17,518 nt of DNA from Alysiella sp. (GTDB taxonomy: Bacteria > Pseudomonadota > Gammaproteobacteria > Burkholderiales > Neisseriaceae), in assembly GCF_030525755.1 (NCBI RefSeq), contig NZ_JAUNEC010000037.1:1-17518 (forward strand). The letters are read 5' to 3'. Shown one piece after another: positions 6,775 through 14,600 of this stretch. A model generated the notes under the pieces. That model saw only the letters and a program-made list of their open reading frames with translations, did not search any database and was not told where the DNA came from. Both the position numbers and the translations under genes were made by a program. Numbering within the stretch: position 1 is the stretch's first letter; every line of letters starts with the position of its first letter.

Positions 6775-6787
6775 TTCAGGCAGCCTC
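6775..6787 (-). promoter_or_regulatory. petB-petC gap: a DUS acting as ribosome binding site
   Basis: The 13 bases between the petB stop and the petC start read G plus an exact AGGCTGCCTGAA on the minus strand. The GAGG at its 5' end is the only Shine-Dalgarno-like sequence available, nine bases before the ATG. Confidence 0.7.
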
Positions 6788-8137
6788 TTAAATCTTGACA
6801 GCAAACAGGTATGAACCAATCAAGGTAATGGCAACATACACAAAGAACATCACTTTTTGCTTGGTTGTACCCATGGTAACACGCTCTGGTACGGGTTTAT
6901 CCACGTCCATTTTGGTGTAAATGGGCATCAACAAGAAGAAGGCAAAGTAAATGATGGACAAAATGCGCGCCACCCAAGTACGCAGGTCGGTTGCCACCAT
7001 CGCACCCAAAATACCCAAGCCAATGAAAGCAATAATGAACAACACCAATGCCGTTTTGAAAATGGGGCCACGATAACGGATTGATTTGGTTGGCGAACGG
7101 TCAAGCCATGGCAACAAGGCAATCAACACAACCGCCGCACCCATTGCCAACACGCCCCAAACTTGCGTACCCGCAAAAGACGGTACAGCACGCAAAATCG
7201 CATAAAATGGTGTGAAATACCAAACGGGTGCAATATGTGGTGGTGTAACCATGGGGTTGGCTGGGTCAAAGTTCGGTTTTTCCAAGAAATAGCCACCGCC
7301 TTCGGGCGCAAAGAACATCACGCCACAGAAGAAAATCAAGAACACCACCACACCCAAAATGTCTTTAACGGTGTAGTAGGGGTGGAATGGAATGCCGTCC
7401 AATGGAATGCCGTTGGAATCTTTGAGTTTTTTGATTTCCACGCCATCTGGGTTGTTGGAACCCACTTCGTGCAGGGCAATCAAGTGTGCTACCACCAAAC
7501 CCAACAGCACCAAAGGCACAGCAATCACGTGCAGGGCAAAGAAACGGTTCAAAGTGGCATCAGATATGTTGAAGTCGCCGCGAATCCATGTGGACAAGTC
7601 TGGGCCAATCACAGGAATGGCGGCAAACAAGTTAATAATCACTTGTGCGCCCCAAAATGACATTTGACCCCAAGGTAAAAGATAGCCCATAAACGCTTCT
7701 GCCATCAAAGCCAAGAAAATCAAAGAGCCAAATACCCACACCAATTCACGTGGTTTTTTGAATGAGCCGTAAATCAAACCACGGAACATATGCAAATAAA
7801 CCACAATGAAGAACATGGACGCACCAGTAGAATGCATATAGCGGATAATCCAACCGCCCGATACATCGCGCATGATGTATTCTACTGACGCGAATGCTAC
7901 AGGTAAGTTTTGTAAATTGGTGGTGCCATCTGGTTTGAAGTTCATCACCAAGAAGATACCGCTCACGATTTGAATCACCAGCACCAATAATGCTAATGAG
8001 CCAAAGAAATACCAAAAGTTGAAATTTTTGGGTGCATAATATTGCCCAACGTGTTCGTTGTACATTTTTGATAGGGGGAAACGCGCATCCACCCAATCCA
8101 ATAATGCTTTGGCTTTATTTGAAGTTTGGTTTGCCAT
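6788..8137 (-). CDS. petB: Cytochrome b subunit of the bc1 complex
   Basis: A 449-residue cytochrome b, the membrane core of complex III that oxidises ubiquinol and carries electrons across the membrane through two b hemes. Heme ligands appear as His102 and His116 in RYMHSTGASMFFIVVYLHMFRG and His203 and His218 in ALHVIAVPLVLLGLVVAHLIALHE. The quinol-oxidation site motif, PEWY in many organisms, reads PVWYFTPFYAILR here. At least eight hydrophobic segments are visible, with an extra one at the C-terminus (FFVYVAITLIGSYLFAV). A clear ribosome site (AAGGGA) lies upstream. It is the second gene of petABC, 18 bp after petA and 13 bp before petC, so all three should be on one transcript. Confidence 0.96.
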   Translation of the reverse strand: MANQTSNKAKALLDWVDARFPLSKMYNEHVGQYYAPKNFNFWYFFGSLALLVLVIQIVSGIFLVMNFKPDGTTNLQNLPVAFASVEYIMRDVSGGWIIRYMHSTGASMFFIVVYLHMFRGLIYGSFKKPRELVWVFGSLIFLALMAEAFMGYLLPWGQMSFWGAQVIINLFAAIPVIGPDLSTWIRGDFNISDATLNRFFALHVIAVPLVLLGLVVAHLIALHEVGSNNPDGVEIKKLKDSNGIPLDGIPFHPYYTVKDILGVVVFLIFFCGVMFFAPEGGGYFLEKPNFDPANPMVTPPHIAPVWYFTPFYAILRAVPSFAGTQVWGVLAMGAAVVLIALLPWLDRSPTKSIRYRGPIFKTALVLFIIAFIGLGILGAMVATDLRTWVARILSIIYFAFFLLMPIYTKMDVDKPVPERVTMGTTKQKVMFFVYVAITLIGSYLFAVKI

Positions 8138-8155
8138 AGTTTGTGTCCCTTAAAA

Positions 8156-8740
8156 TTAGCTTTCGCCGACAAGAATAACGTTGTCGTTCAAATATTTGTA
8201 GGGTGGGATAACCAAATTGGTTGGTGCAGGTACGCCTTTGAATACACGACCTGCTAAATCAAATTTGGAACCGTGGCACGGACAGAAAAAGCCACCTTTC
8301 CAACTGCCCCCCCCTAAATCTGCTGCGCCGACATCAGGACGATAGGTTGGCGAGCAACCTAAATGCGTACAGATACCAATCGCCACCCATAATTCGGGTT
8401 TGATGGAACGAGTTGGGTTTTGGGCGTATGCGGGTTGTTGTTCTTCGGCAGAAGTAGGGTCAGTTAAATCGCCATCTAAACTGGGGAGGTCTTTGAGTTG
8501 CTGCTCTGTGCGGTGCAAAATGAAAATCGGTTTGCCACGCCATTCAGCAGTAATCATCTGACCACTTTCAACTTTGCTGACATCTACTTCAACAGATGCG
8601 CCTGCGGCTTTGGCTTTTTCCGATGGAGACCAACTGGCAACCAGTGGCGTTGCTACACCTGCGGCGGCAACGGCACCCGCACCAGCGGTGGCAAATGTGA
8701 GAAAGCGGCGGCGTCCTTGATTAATTTCTTTATTATCCAT
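8156..8740 (-). CDS. petA: Rieske iron-sulfur subunit of the bc1 complex
   Basis: A 194-residue Rieske protein that carries electrons from ubiquinol at the Qo site to cytochrome c1. The N-terminus has a twin-arginine signal-anchor (GRRRFLTFATAGAGAVAAAGVATPLVASW), matching Tat export of a folded Fe-S protein that keeps its single membrane helix. The 2Fe-2S cluster is bound by CTHLGC (124-129) and CPCHGS (153-158): Cys124, His126, Cys153 and His156 as ligands, Cys129 and Cys155 as the disulfide. The insert between the boxes is of ordinary bacterial length. AGGA lies 11 bases before the ATG. It is the first gene of petABC; a candidate promoter is at 8768-8795. Confidence 0.96.
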   Translation of the reverse strand: MDNKEINQGRRRFLTFATAGAGAVAAAGVATPLVASWSPSEKAKAAGASVEVDVSKVESGQMITAEWRGKPIFILHRTEQQLKDLPSLDGDLTDPTSAEEQQPAYAQNPTRSIKPELWVAIGICTHLGCSPTYRPDVGAADLGGGSWKGGFFCPCHGSKFDLAGRVFKGVPAPTNLVIPPYKYLNDNVILVGES

Positions 8741-9162
8741 TATTAGGTTTTCCTGATTTTTCAGAAACTTATATTTACTTTACTGCCTGAAACAATAATT
8801 TTTTTAAGTATTGCTGTTGGGCATGAAAGTAAAGATGAATCATTAAACCCTGTGATTTTACCTGATTTTGTCCGATAACTTAAAGCATTATTTAAATTTA
8901 GGTAAAGGTTTTATGGATAAAGTTTGATTTTAAGCAGATTTTGGCTGGATTTGTGTTGGGTGGTAATATTGATTTTAATGAGGTTAGGGTATTGATGATA
9001 AAAATATTTTTATGATGTTTTTGTTGGCTGCTTGAAAATGGTAAAATATTGTTTTTATTGTTTCAGGCAGCTTGATTTGGGTATAGGGTATTTTGCTCTG
9101 GTAGCCGTTAAGAAAATGGTTCTCGGTGCAAAATACTTTTGATAATTTTGAGACAATGATCT
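8741..9162. other. Divergent AT-rich intergenic region between petA and rng
   Basis: 422 bp without a convincing gene on either strand. It is markedly AT-rich and should hold the promoters of petABC (leftward) and rng (rightward). A degenerate inverted DUS pair (9026-9037 with 9061-9071, one mismatch) lies about 90 bp before rng. Such pairs usually mark gene ends in this window, yet no gene ends here, so an upstream neighbour may have been lost. Confidence 0.5.
8768..8795 (-). promoter_or_regulatory. Candidate petABC promoter
   Basis: On the minus strand TTGTTT (8790-8795), a 16-bp spacer and TATAAG (8768-8773), about 28 bp upstream of the petA start. The -10 is good (five of six), the -35 only half-matching. 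Confidence 0.3.
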
Positions 9163-10656
9163 ATGTTTGAAAATATTGTAATTCCTAAAGATATGCCACG
9201 TCGTCCTGAAAGTGTGTTGGTCAACATCACACCACAGGAAACTCGGGTGGCAGTATTGGAAGAAAATACCATTTGTGAGCTGCATATTGAGCGCAATAGT
9301 GGCAACAGTTTGGTGGGCAACATTTATTTGGGTATTGTGCGCCGTGTTTTACCTGGTATGCAAAGTGCGTTTATTGATATTGGTTTGGAACGTGCGGCTT
9401 TTTTGCACATTATGGATGTGTTTGAGCAACGGCAAAATCCTGAATTGCCACAGCGCATTGAGCAGGTTTTATTTGAAGGGCAAACGGTTTTGGTGCAAGT
9501 CATCAAAGATCCTATTAATAGCAAAGGTGCGCGACTTTCTACACAAATTTCTTTGGCGGGACGATTTTTGGTGCATTTACCACAAGATACCCATATTGGT
9601 ATTTCTCAACGCATTGAAGCAGAAGAAGACCGTTTGAATTTGCGGGAACGTTTACTCAAATTGCTGCCTGAAAATACGCCGCGTGGTTATATTATTCGCA
9701 CCAGTGCGGAAAATGCTACTGATGCAGAATTACAAGATGATTTGTTTTATTTGGCCAAAGTGTGGGACAACATTCAAAATCAAGCCAAATTGTGTCCTGC
9801 TGAAACTTTGTTGTATCGTGATTTGCCGTTGGCACAACGTGTTTTGCGTGATATGTTCAGCGAATACACGCGTGAAATTTTGGTAGATTCTCGGCAAAAT
9901 TTTGAAAAAATGAAACAATTTGCCTTGCAATATGTACCAGGGGCGGCTGAGCGTTTACAACATTTTGTGGGAGAACGCCCACTTTTTGAAACCTATGGTG
10001 TCGAATCAGAAATCAATCGTGCATTACAAGCACGCGTGAATCTGAATTTTGGCAGTTATTTAATCATTGAAACCACAGAAGCGATGACCACTATAGATGT
10101 GAATACAGGTGGTTTTGTGGGAACGCGCAATTTTGATGAAACCATTTTTAAAACCAATTTAGAAGCCTGTCATGCGATTGCTCGGGAATTACGTTTACGC
10201 AATTTAGGTGGCATTATCATTGTTGATTTTATTGATATGATGAGTCAAGAACACCGCGAAGCGGTGTTGCAAGAGTTGGCAAAAGCATTGAGTTATGACC
10301 GTACACGGGTAACCTTAAATGGTTTTACCAGTTTGGGATTAGTGGAACTAACACGCAAGCGCAGCAGAGAGAGTTTGCAACATGTTTTATGTGAACCTTG
10401 TGTAGTATGTTGTGGACGAGGTACCCTTAAAACGCCACAAACCATTTGTTATGAAATTCAGCGTGAAATTGTGCGAGAAAGTCGCCGTTTTGATGTGAAA
10501 CAATTTCGCATCATTGCTTCACCAGAAGTGATAGACATGTTTTTAGACGAAGAATCTCAATCACTTGCCATGTTGATTGATTTTATTGGTAAACCGATTG
10601 CATTAGAAGTAGAAGGAAGCTATTCACAAGAACAATTTGACATCGTTTTGGTGTAA
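9163..10656 (+). CDS. rng: Ribonuclease G
   Basis: A 497-residue endoribonuclease of the RNase E/G family, which cuts single-stranded AU-rich RNA and matures the 5' end of 16S rRNA. The length equals RNase G (about 490) and excludes RNase E, which has a long C-terminal scaffold. An S1 RNA-binding domain spans about residues 36-125 (GNIYLGIVRRVLPGMQSAFIDIGLERAAFLH). The catalytic DNase I-like region has TIDVNTGGFVGTRNFDETI with Asp312 and IIIVDFIDMM with Asp355, the Mg2+ ligands. The zinc-link of the dimer is CEPC (Cys410 and Cys413). The start gives the normal family N-terminus; the ribosome site (GAGA) is weak. It is followed after 16 bp by an inverted DUS pair. The usual neighbour maf is not visible upstream. 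Confidence 0.95.
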   Translation: MFENIVIPKDMPRRPESVLVNITPQETRVAVLEENTICELHIERNSGNSLVGNIYLGIVRRVLPGMQSAFIDIGLERAAFLHIMDVFEQRQNPELPQRIEQVLFEGQTVLVQVIKDPINSKGARLSTQISLAGRFLVHLPQDTHIGISQRIEAEEDRLNLRERLLKLLPENTPRGYIIRTSAENATDAELQDDLFYLAKVWDNIQNQAKLCPAETLLYRDLPLAQRVLRDMFSEYTREILVDSRQNFEKMKQFALQYVPGAAERLQHFVGERPLFETYGVESEINRALQARVNLNFGSYLIIETTEAMTTIDVNTGGFVGTRNFDETIFKTNLEACHAIARELRLRNLGGIIIVDFIDMMSQEHREAVLQELAKALSYDRTRVTLNGFTSLGLVELTRKRSRESLQHVLCEPCVVCCGRGTLKTPQTICYEIQREIVRESRRFDVKQFRIIASPEVIDMFLDEESQSLAMLIDFIGKPIALEVEGSYSQEQFDIVLV

Positions 10657-10672
10657 AAGTGGCATGTAGATA

Positions 10673-10710
10673 GGCTGCCTGAAAAAGCGGTTTGTGTGTT
10701 TCAGGCAGCC
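10673..10710 (+). terminator. Inverted DUS pair after rng
   Basis: A perfect 12-bp stem (10673-10684 with 10699-10710) around a 14-base loop. The left arm, with the A at 10672, is an exact DUS. It lies between rng and the lipoprotein gene. No T-run follows, so termination may be partial. Confidence 0.5.
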
Positions 10711-10756
10711 AAAACAGGAGTTGTACTTAAATTTTATTCAATTAAAAGGAAAATAC

Positions 10757-11362
10757 ATGAACAAAATTCTCACAGTTTTTATCGCATTGGGTCTGCTTGG
10801 TGCGTGTGGTCAGCAAAGTCAAACTTCCAGTAAAGACCAGCAAATTGCTGAAAATCAAAAACAAATTGAAATTTTGAAGCAGCAAGCGGAAATTCAGCGT
10901 TTGCAAAACGAATTGAACACCAATGCAGTTGCTTCTGCGGTGGGTGAAGTATATCAATTGGTCGCTTCTGAAGTGGCGGCAACGCTGCCTGAAAATCTAC
11001 AAGCGCAAGCCAAACAAACAGGGCAGCCAGTACGAGGCACAGATGGTCAACAATATATGTATGACCCAGATACAGGTAATTGGCTGCTTTACGGTGCAAT
11101 CGGTGCGGCAATGGGCTATTTGGCTGCTAATGCAATGAACAACCGTAATGCCGCAAAATATCAGCCTGTTCAGAAGCCAACTGCTGCTGTACAACGTGTT
11201 TATAAAGACTATCGTGCTGCCAATCCAAACATGATTCCTGCACCCAAAGCACAATCCACACAAAACGGAGTAGCACAGCAAAAAGCCACACCCAATTATC
11301 GTCAGACACAGCAAGGTTACAGTAACCACAAACCACGTCGTGGCTTTGGTCGTCGTCGTTAA
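10757..11362 (+). CDS. Small lipoprotein of unknown function with coiled coil and glycine-rich hydrophobic segment
   Basis: The product of 201 residues starts with a lipoprotein signal peptide (MNKILTVFIALGLLGAC) with lipobox LGAC; Cys17 would be lipidated. The residue after Cys is Gly, so the outer membrane is more likely than the inner. A Gln/Glu/Lys-rich stretch (about 24-56, KDQQIAENQKQIEILKQQAE..) looks like a coiled coil. A short segment YMYDPDTGNWLLYGAIGAAMGYLAAN (100-125) resembles the glycine-zipper hairpins of surface lipoproteins. The C-terminal 75 residues are Gln/Asn/Pro-rich and end in a basic RRGFGRRR. The start was chosen over the in-frame ATG at 10694 because of the signal peptide and AAAGGA upstream. 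I do not recognise a named family. A large hairpin element lies 13 bp after its stop. Confidence 0.8.
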   Translation: MNKILTVFIALGLLGACGQQSQTSSKDQQIAENQKQIEILKQQAEIQRLQNELNTNAVASAVGEVYQLVASEVAATLPENLQAQAKQTGQPVRGTDGQQYMYDPDTGNWLLYGAIGAAMGYLAANAMNNRNAAKYQPVQKPTAAVQRVYKDYRAANPNMIPAPKAQSTQNGVAQQKATPNYRQTQQGYSNHKPRRGFGRRR

Positions 11363-11375
11363 ATGAAAAGAGACG

Positions 11376-11445
11376 ATATAGTCAAGTGAAAAAGCAGTAC
11401 AAGGCGGACGTTGTCGCCTTGTACTGCTTTTTCACTTGACTATAT
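11376..11445. mobile_element. Correia-like miniature inverted-repeat element (70-bp hairpin)
   Basis: Two perfectly matched 31-bp arms (11376-11406 and 11415-11445) flank only eight bases. Each arm begins ATATAGTC and its inner end is AGTACAAGGCG. Correia elements (CREE) of Neisseria also begin TATAGT at a TA target and carry ACAAGGCG or AGTACGGCG about 20 bp in, but normally enclose a core of roughly 50-100 bp or more; here only the two ends remain. TA occurs at both outer ends, in line with a TA target duplication. Its placement, just after the lipoprotein gene and 20 bp beyond the tracrRNA 3' end, suggests that it also works as a two-way terminator; T-rich bases follow it on the plus strand (TTGGTTTTTTG). 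Relation to Correia elements is inferred from pattern only. Confidence 0.6.
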
Positions 11446-11465
11446 TGGTTTTTTGAAGAATGCTT

Positions 11466-11590
11466 AAACATAGACGATGCCCCTGAAAGGTTAAACCTTT
11501 ACAGGGGCACATTCATTTCTGAATACGTCGCGGCATACCTTTTCAGGCAGCCTTATTGTAGCAACGGCTCTCATCTCGTAGTGCAACAAT
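11466..11590 (-). ncRNA. tracrRNA of the type II-C CRISPR system
   Basis: Read on the minus strand, the first 36 bases (11590-11555) are an anti-repeat to the array repeat. By eye the crRNA repeat pairs over its first 8 positions, then after a small internal loop over 17 consecutive positions and again over the last five. There follow the exact DUS AGGCTGCCTGAA (11553-11542) with its neighbours AA and AAG, then TGCCGCGACG, a small hairpin (ATTC/GAAT, extendable by wobble pairs), and a long GC-capped final stem (11508-11479). This order matches the N. meningitidis tracrRNA, in which GCCGUCUGAA occupies the DUS position and which ends with a GCCCC..GGGGC stem. The start at 11590 follows from the promoter (7 bp after the -10 box). 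The 3' end near 11466 is estimated from the meningococcal RNA. It is divergent from cas9. Confidence 0.9.
11479..11508 (-). terminator. Final stem-loop and terminator of tracrRNA
   Basis: A GCCCCTG/CAGGGGC stem continuing into AAAGG/CCTTT with one unpaired base. It serves as both the 3' structural stem bound by Cas9 and, by position, the terminator; only a modest T-rich stretch follows on the minus strand (TCGTCTATGTTT). Confidence 0.7.
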
Positions 11591-11597
11591 GGTGAGA

Positions 11598-11626
11598 ATT
11601 TTAAATTTGACCGTTATGTTTGTCAA
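11598..11626 (-). promoter_or_regulatory. tracrRNA promoter (near-consensus sigma-70)
   Basis: On the minus strand TTGACA (11621-11626, perfect -35), exactly 17 bp, then TAAAAT (11598-11603, one mismatch). Transcription would begin about 11590, the first base of the anti-repeat. It is the best sigma-70 promoter in the window. Confidence 0.85.
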
Positions 11627-11633
11627 ACATTTC

Positions 11634-11663
11634 TTTACACTAAAATTAGATGTATGATATTAC
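11634..11663 (+). promoter_or_regulatory. Candidate cas9 promoter
   Basis: TTTACA (11634-11639), an 18-bp spacer and TATTAC with TGA before it (extended -10, 11658-11663); TACAAT at 11661-11666 is an alternative -10. It is much weaker than the divergent tracrRNA promoter. The cas9 ribosome site GGGAGA is at 11687-11692. Confidence 0.4.
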
Positions 11664-11697
11664 AATATTTTTTACATCTTAATTTTGGGAGAATGGC

Positions 11698-14600
11698 ATG
11701 ATGAAACAAAAATCGCAAAAATATATTCTGGGTCTTGATTTGGGAATTGCCTCTGTCGGCTGGGCTTGTGTTTGGGTTAATGAAGATGAACACCCGATTG
11801 GTTTGTTGGACTGCGGTGTGCGTGCATTTGAACGTGCCGAAGTGCCGAAAACAGGCGATTCTTTGGCAAAAGCCCGCAGAGAGGCACGAAGTGTCCGCCG
11901 TTTAATCCGCCGCAGGGCGCACCGTTTGTTGCGTTTGCGCCGTTTGTTGAAACGTGAAGGTGTTTTGACGGCAACGGATTTTGGTCAAAATGGGCTGCCT
12001 GAAAATCTGCCGATTGATGCTTGGGGCTTGCGTGTGGCGGGTTTGGACAGAAAACTTGCGCCAAAAGAATGGGCGGCGGTGTTGCTGCATTTGGTGAAAC
12101 ATCGCGGTTATTTGTCGCAGCGCAAAAGTGAGTTGCAGACCGCAGATGCAGAATTGGGCAGATTGTTGGCTGGTGTGGCGGAAAACCACAAATTGCTTTC
12201 AGGTAGCCCTGAACTGTATCGCAGCGCGGCGGAATTGGCGGTAAAACATTTTGCCGCGCAAAACGGGCATATGCGCAATAAAGGCGGCGATTATTCGCAT
12301 ACATTTAACCGCTTGGATTTGCAAAAAGAATTGCATTTATTGTTTGAAAAACAACGTGAATTTGGCAATCCTTTTGCCACGCCTGAATTGGAAAAGCAGG
12401 TAGATGATTTATTGATGACGCAGCGCAGTGCTTTGCAGGGCGATGCGGTATTGAAAATGTTGGGCAAATGCACGTTTGAGTCGTCTGAATTTAAAGCAGC
12501 AAAAAACACTTACAGCGCGGAACGGTTTATCTGGCTGACTAAATTGAATAATTTGCGGATTTTGCATGATGGTGAAGAACGGGCATTAAATGAACATGAA
12601 CGCCATGATTTATTGAATGAACCGTATATCAAATCCAAATTGACTTACGCACAAGCACGAAAAATATTAAGGCTGTCTGAAAACGCCATTTTCAAAGGTT
12701 TGCGTTATGATACGGAATGTTTTGTTTCATTAGCAGAGTTAGATAATTTACTGATTATTAAGAATAATGAAGAGCGTAGTCTGAATGATGAAGAACGTAA
12801 ATTGCTTTTGGAGGTGTTAGGTAAAAAAGACAGATTAAGTGATAAGCAAGTTTGGAAAATATTGAAATTACCTAAAAACGCAAATTTAAAAGGTATGCGT
12901 TACATCAATAATGAAGAAATCGTAGAAAAAGCCGAAAACGGTACTTTGATGGAAATGAAGGCTTACCACAAAATCCGTAAAGTGCTTGAAGATGCAGGTT
13001 TAACAGGAGAGTGGGAAAACCGCATTCGCAATCCCGAAATTCTGGACGCGATTGGTACGGCATTTTCGCTGTACAAAACCGATAAAGACATTCAGGCGGC
13101 ATTGGCGGCTTTCAGGCTGCCTGAAAATGTGTTGGACGCTTTGTTGAAAGGCTTGAATTTTGACAAGTTTATTGAATTGTCGCTGGCAGCTTTGGGCAAG
13201 ATTTTGCCGTTGATGGAACAGGGTAAGCGTTATGATGAAGCCTGTGCCGAGATTTATGGCGACCATTATGGTATTAAAAATAGCCGACCCCAAATATTAT
13301 TGAAAGAAAAAATTCCAGCAGACAAAATTCGCAATCCCGTTGTATTGCGTTCTTTAACCCAAGCCCGCAAAGTCATTAATGAGATTATCCGCCGCTACGG
13401 TTCGCCTGTGCGCGTGCATATTGAAACGGCACGGGAATTGGGCAAATCGTTTAAAGAGCGCAAAGAGATTGAAAAACAACAGGAAAATAACCGAAAAGAA
13501 CGCGAACGTGCAGTTGAATTGTTTAGGGAAAAATTCCCTTATTTTGTTGGCGAGCCGAAGTACAACGATATTTTGAAAATGCGTTTGTATGAACAGCAGC
13601 AAGGCAAATGCCTGTATTCGGGCTTGCCGCTTGATTTGCACAGGCTGCCTGAAAAAGGCTATGCGGAAATTGACCACGCTTTGCCGTTTTCGCGCACTTG
13701 GGACGACAGCCTGAACAATAAAGTGCTGGTGTTGGGCAGCGAAAATCAGAAAAAACGCAATCAAACGCCATACGAATATTTGGGCGGTGCGGAAAACAGC
13801 GAGGTTTGGCGTGAATTTTTGGCACGGCTTTCAGGCTGCCGTTTTCCGTTTGCGAAAAAACAGCGGATTTTAACGACCAAACTGGACGAAGAAGGTTTTA
13901 AAGCACGCAATTTGAATGATACGCGTTATGTGGCGAGGTTTATGTGTCAATTTGTGGAAGAAAATCTGCATTTGACAGGTAGCGGCAAACGGCGCGTGTT
14001 TGCATCTAATGGGCAAATTACTGCGATGTTGCGTGGCTTATGGGGCTTGAAAAAAGTGCGTGAAGACAATGACCGTCATCACGCTTTGGATGCGATTGTG
14101 GTGGCGTGTTCCACTGTGTCCATGCAGCAGAAAATCACCAAAGCCATGCAAGGACGCGAGGTACTGGAAACGATTGATACGGAAACGGGCGAAGTAAAAA
14201 CGCGCATTCCGCAGCCTTGGGATTTTTTCAGGCAGGAAGTGATGTTGCGCGTATTCAGCGATAATCCGTGTAAAGAACTGGCAGAGAAATTGAACAGCCG
14301 TCCGCAAGCGGTGCATGAGTTTGTTAAGCCTTTGTTTGTGTCCCGTGCGCCCAATCGGAAAATGAGTGGGCAGGGGCATTTGGAAACGATTAAATCCGCC
14401 AAAAGGCTGCCTGAAAACATCAGCGTGGTGAAAAAGCCGCTCACGGCTTTGAAATTAAAGGATATTGAAAAGATTGTCGGCTATCCGAACCGCGAGCCTG
14501 CTTTGTATGAAGCCTTACGCGAACGCTTGGAGCGGTTTAAAGATGAACCAGCCAAAGCGTTTGCCGAGCCGTTTTATAAGCCTGCGAAAAATGGTGGGCA

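Noticed and set aside
7163..7660. 165-codon plus-strand frame
   Set aside because: It is antisense to petB, with His- and Gln-rich composition typical of a shadow of membrane-protein codons.
11777..12304. 175-codon minus-strand frame over the 5' part of cas9
   Set aside because: It is a shadow of cas9; Pro/His-rich with no start signals or recognisable domain.
12520..12909. Assembly error as cause of the Cas9 internal repeat
   Set aside because: The two copies differ at more than half of their residues and clearly in DNA sequence, so they are not a duplicated read artefact.
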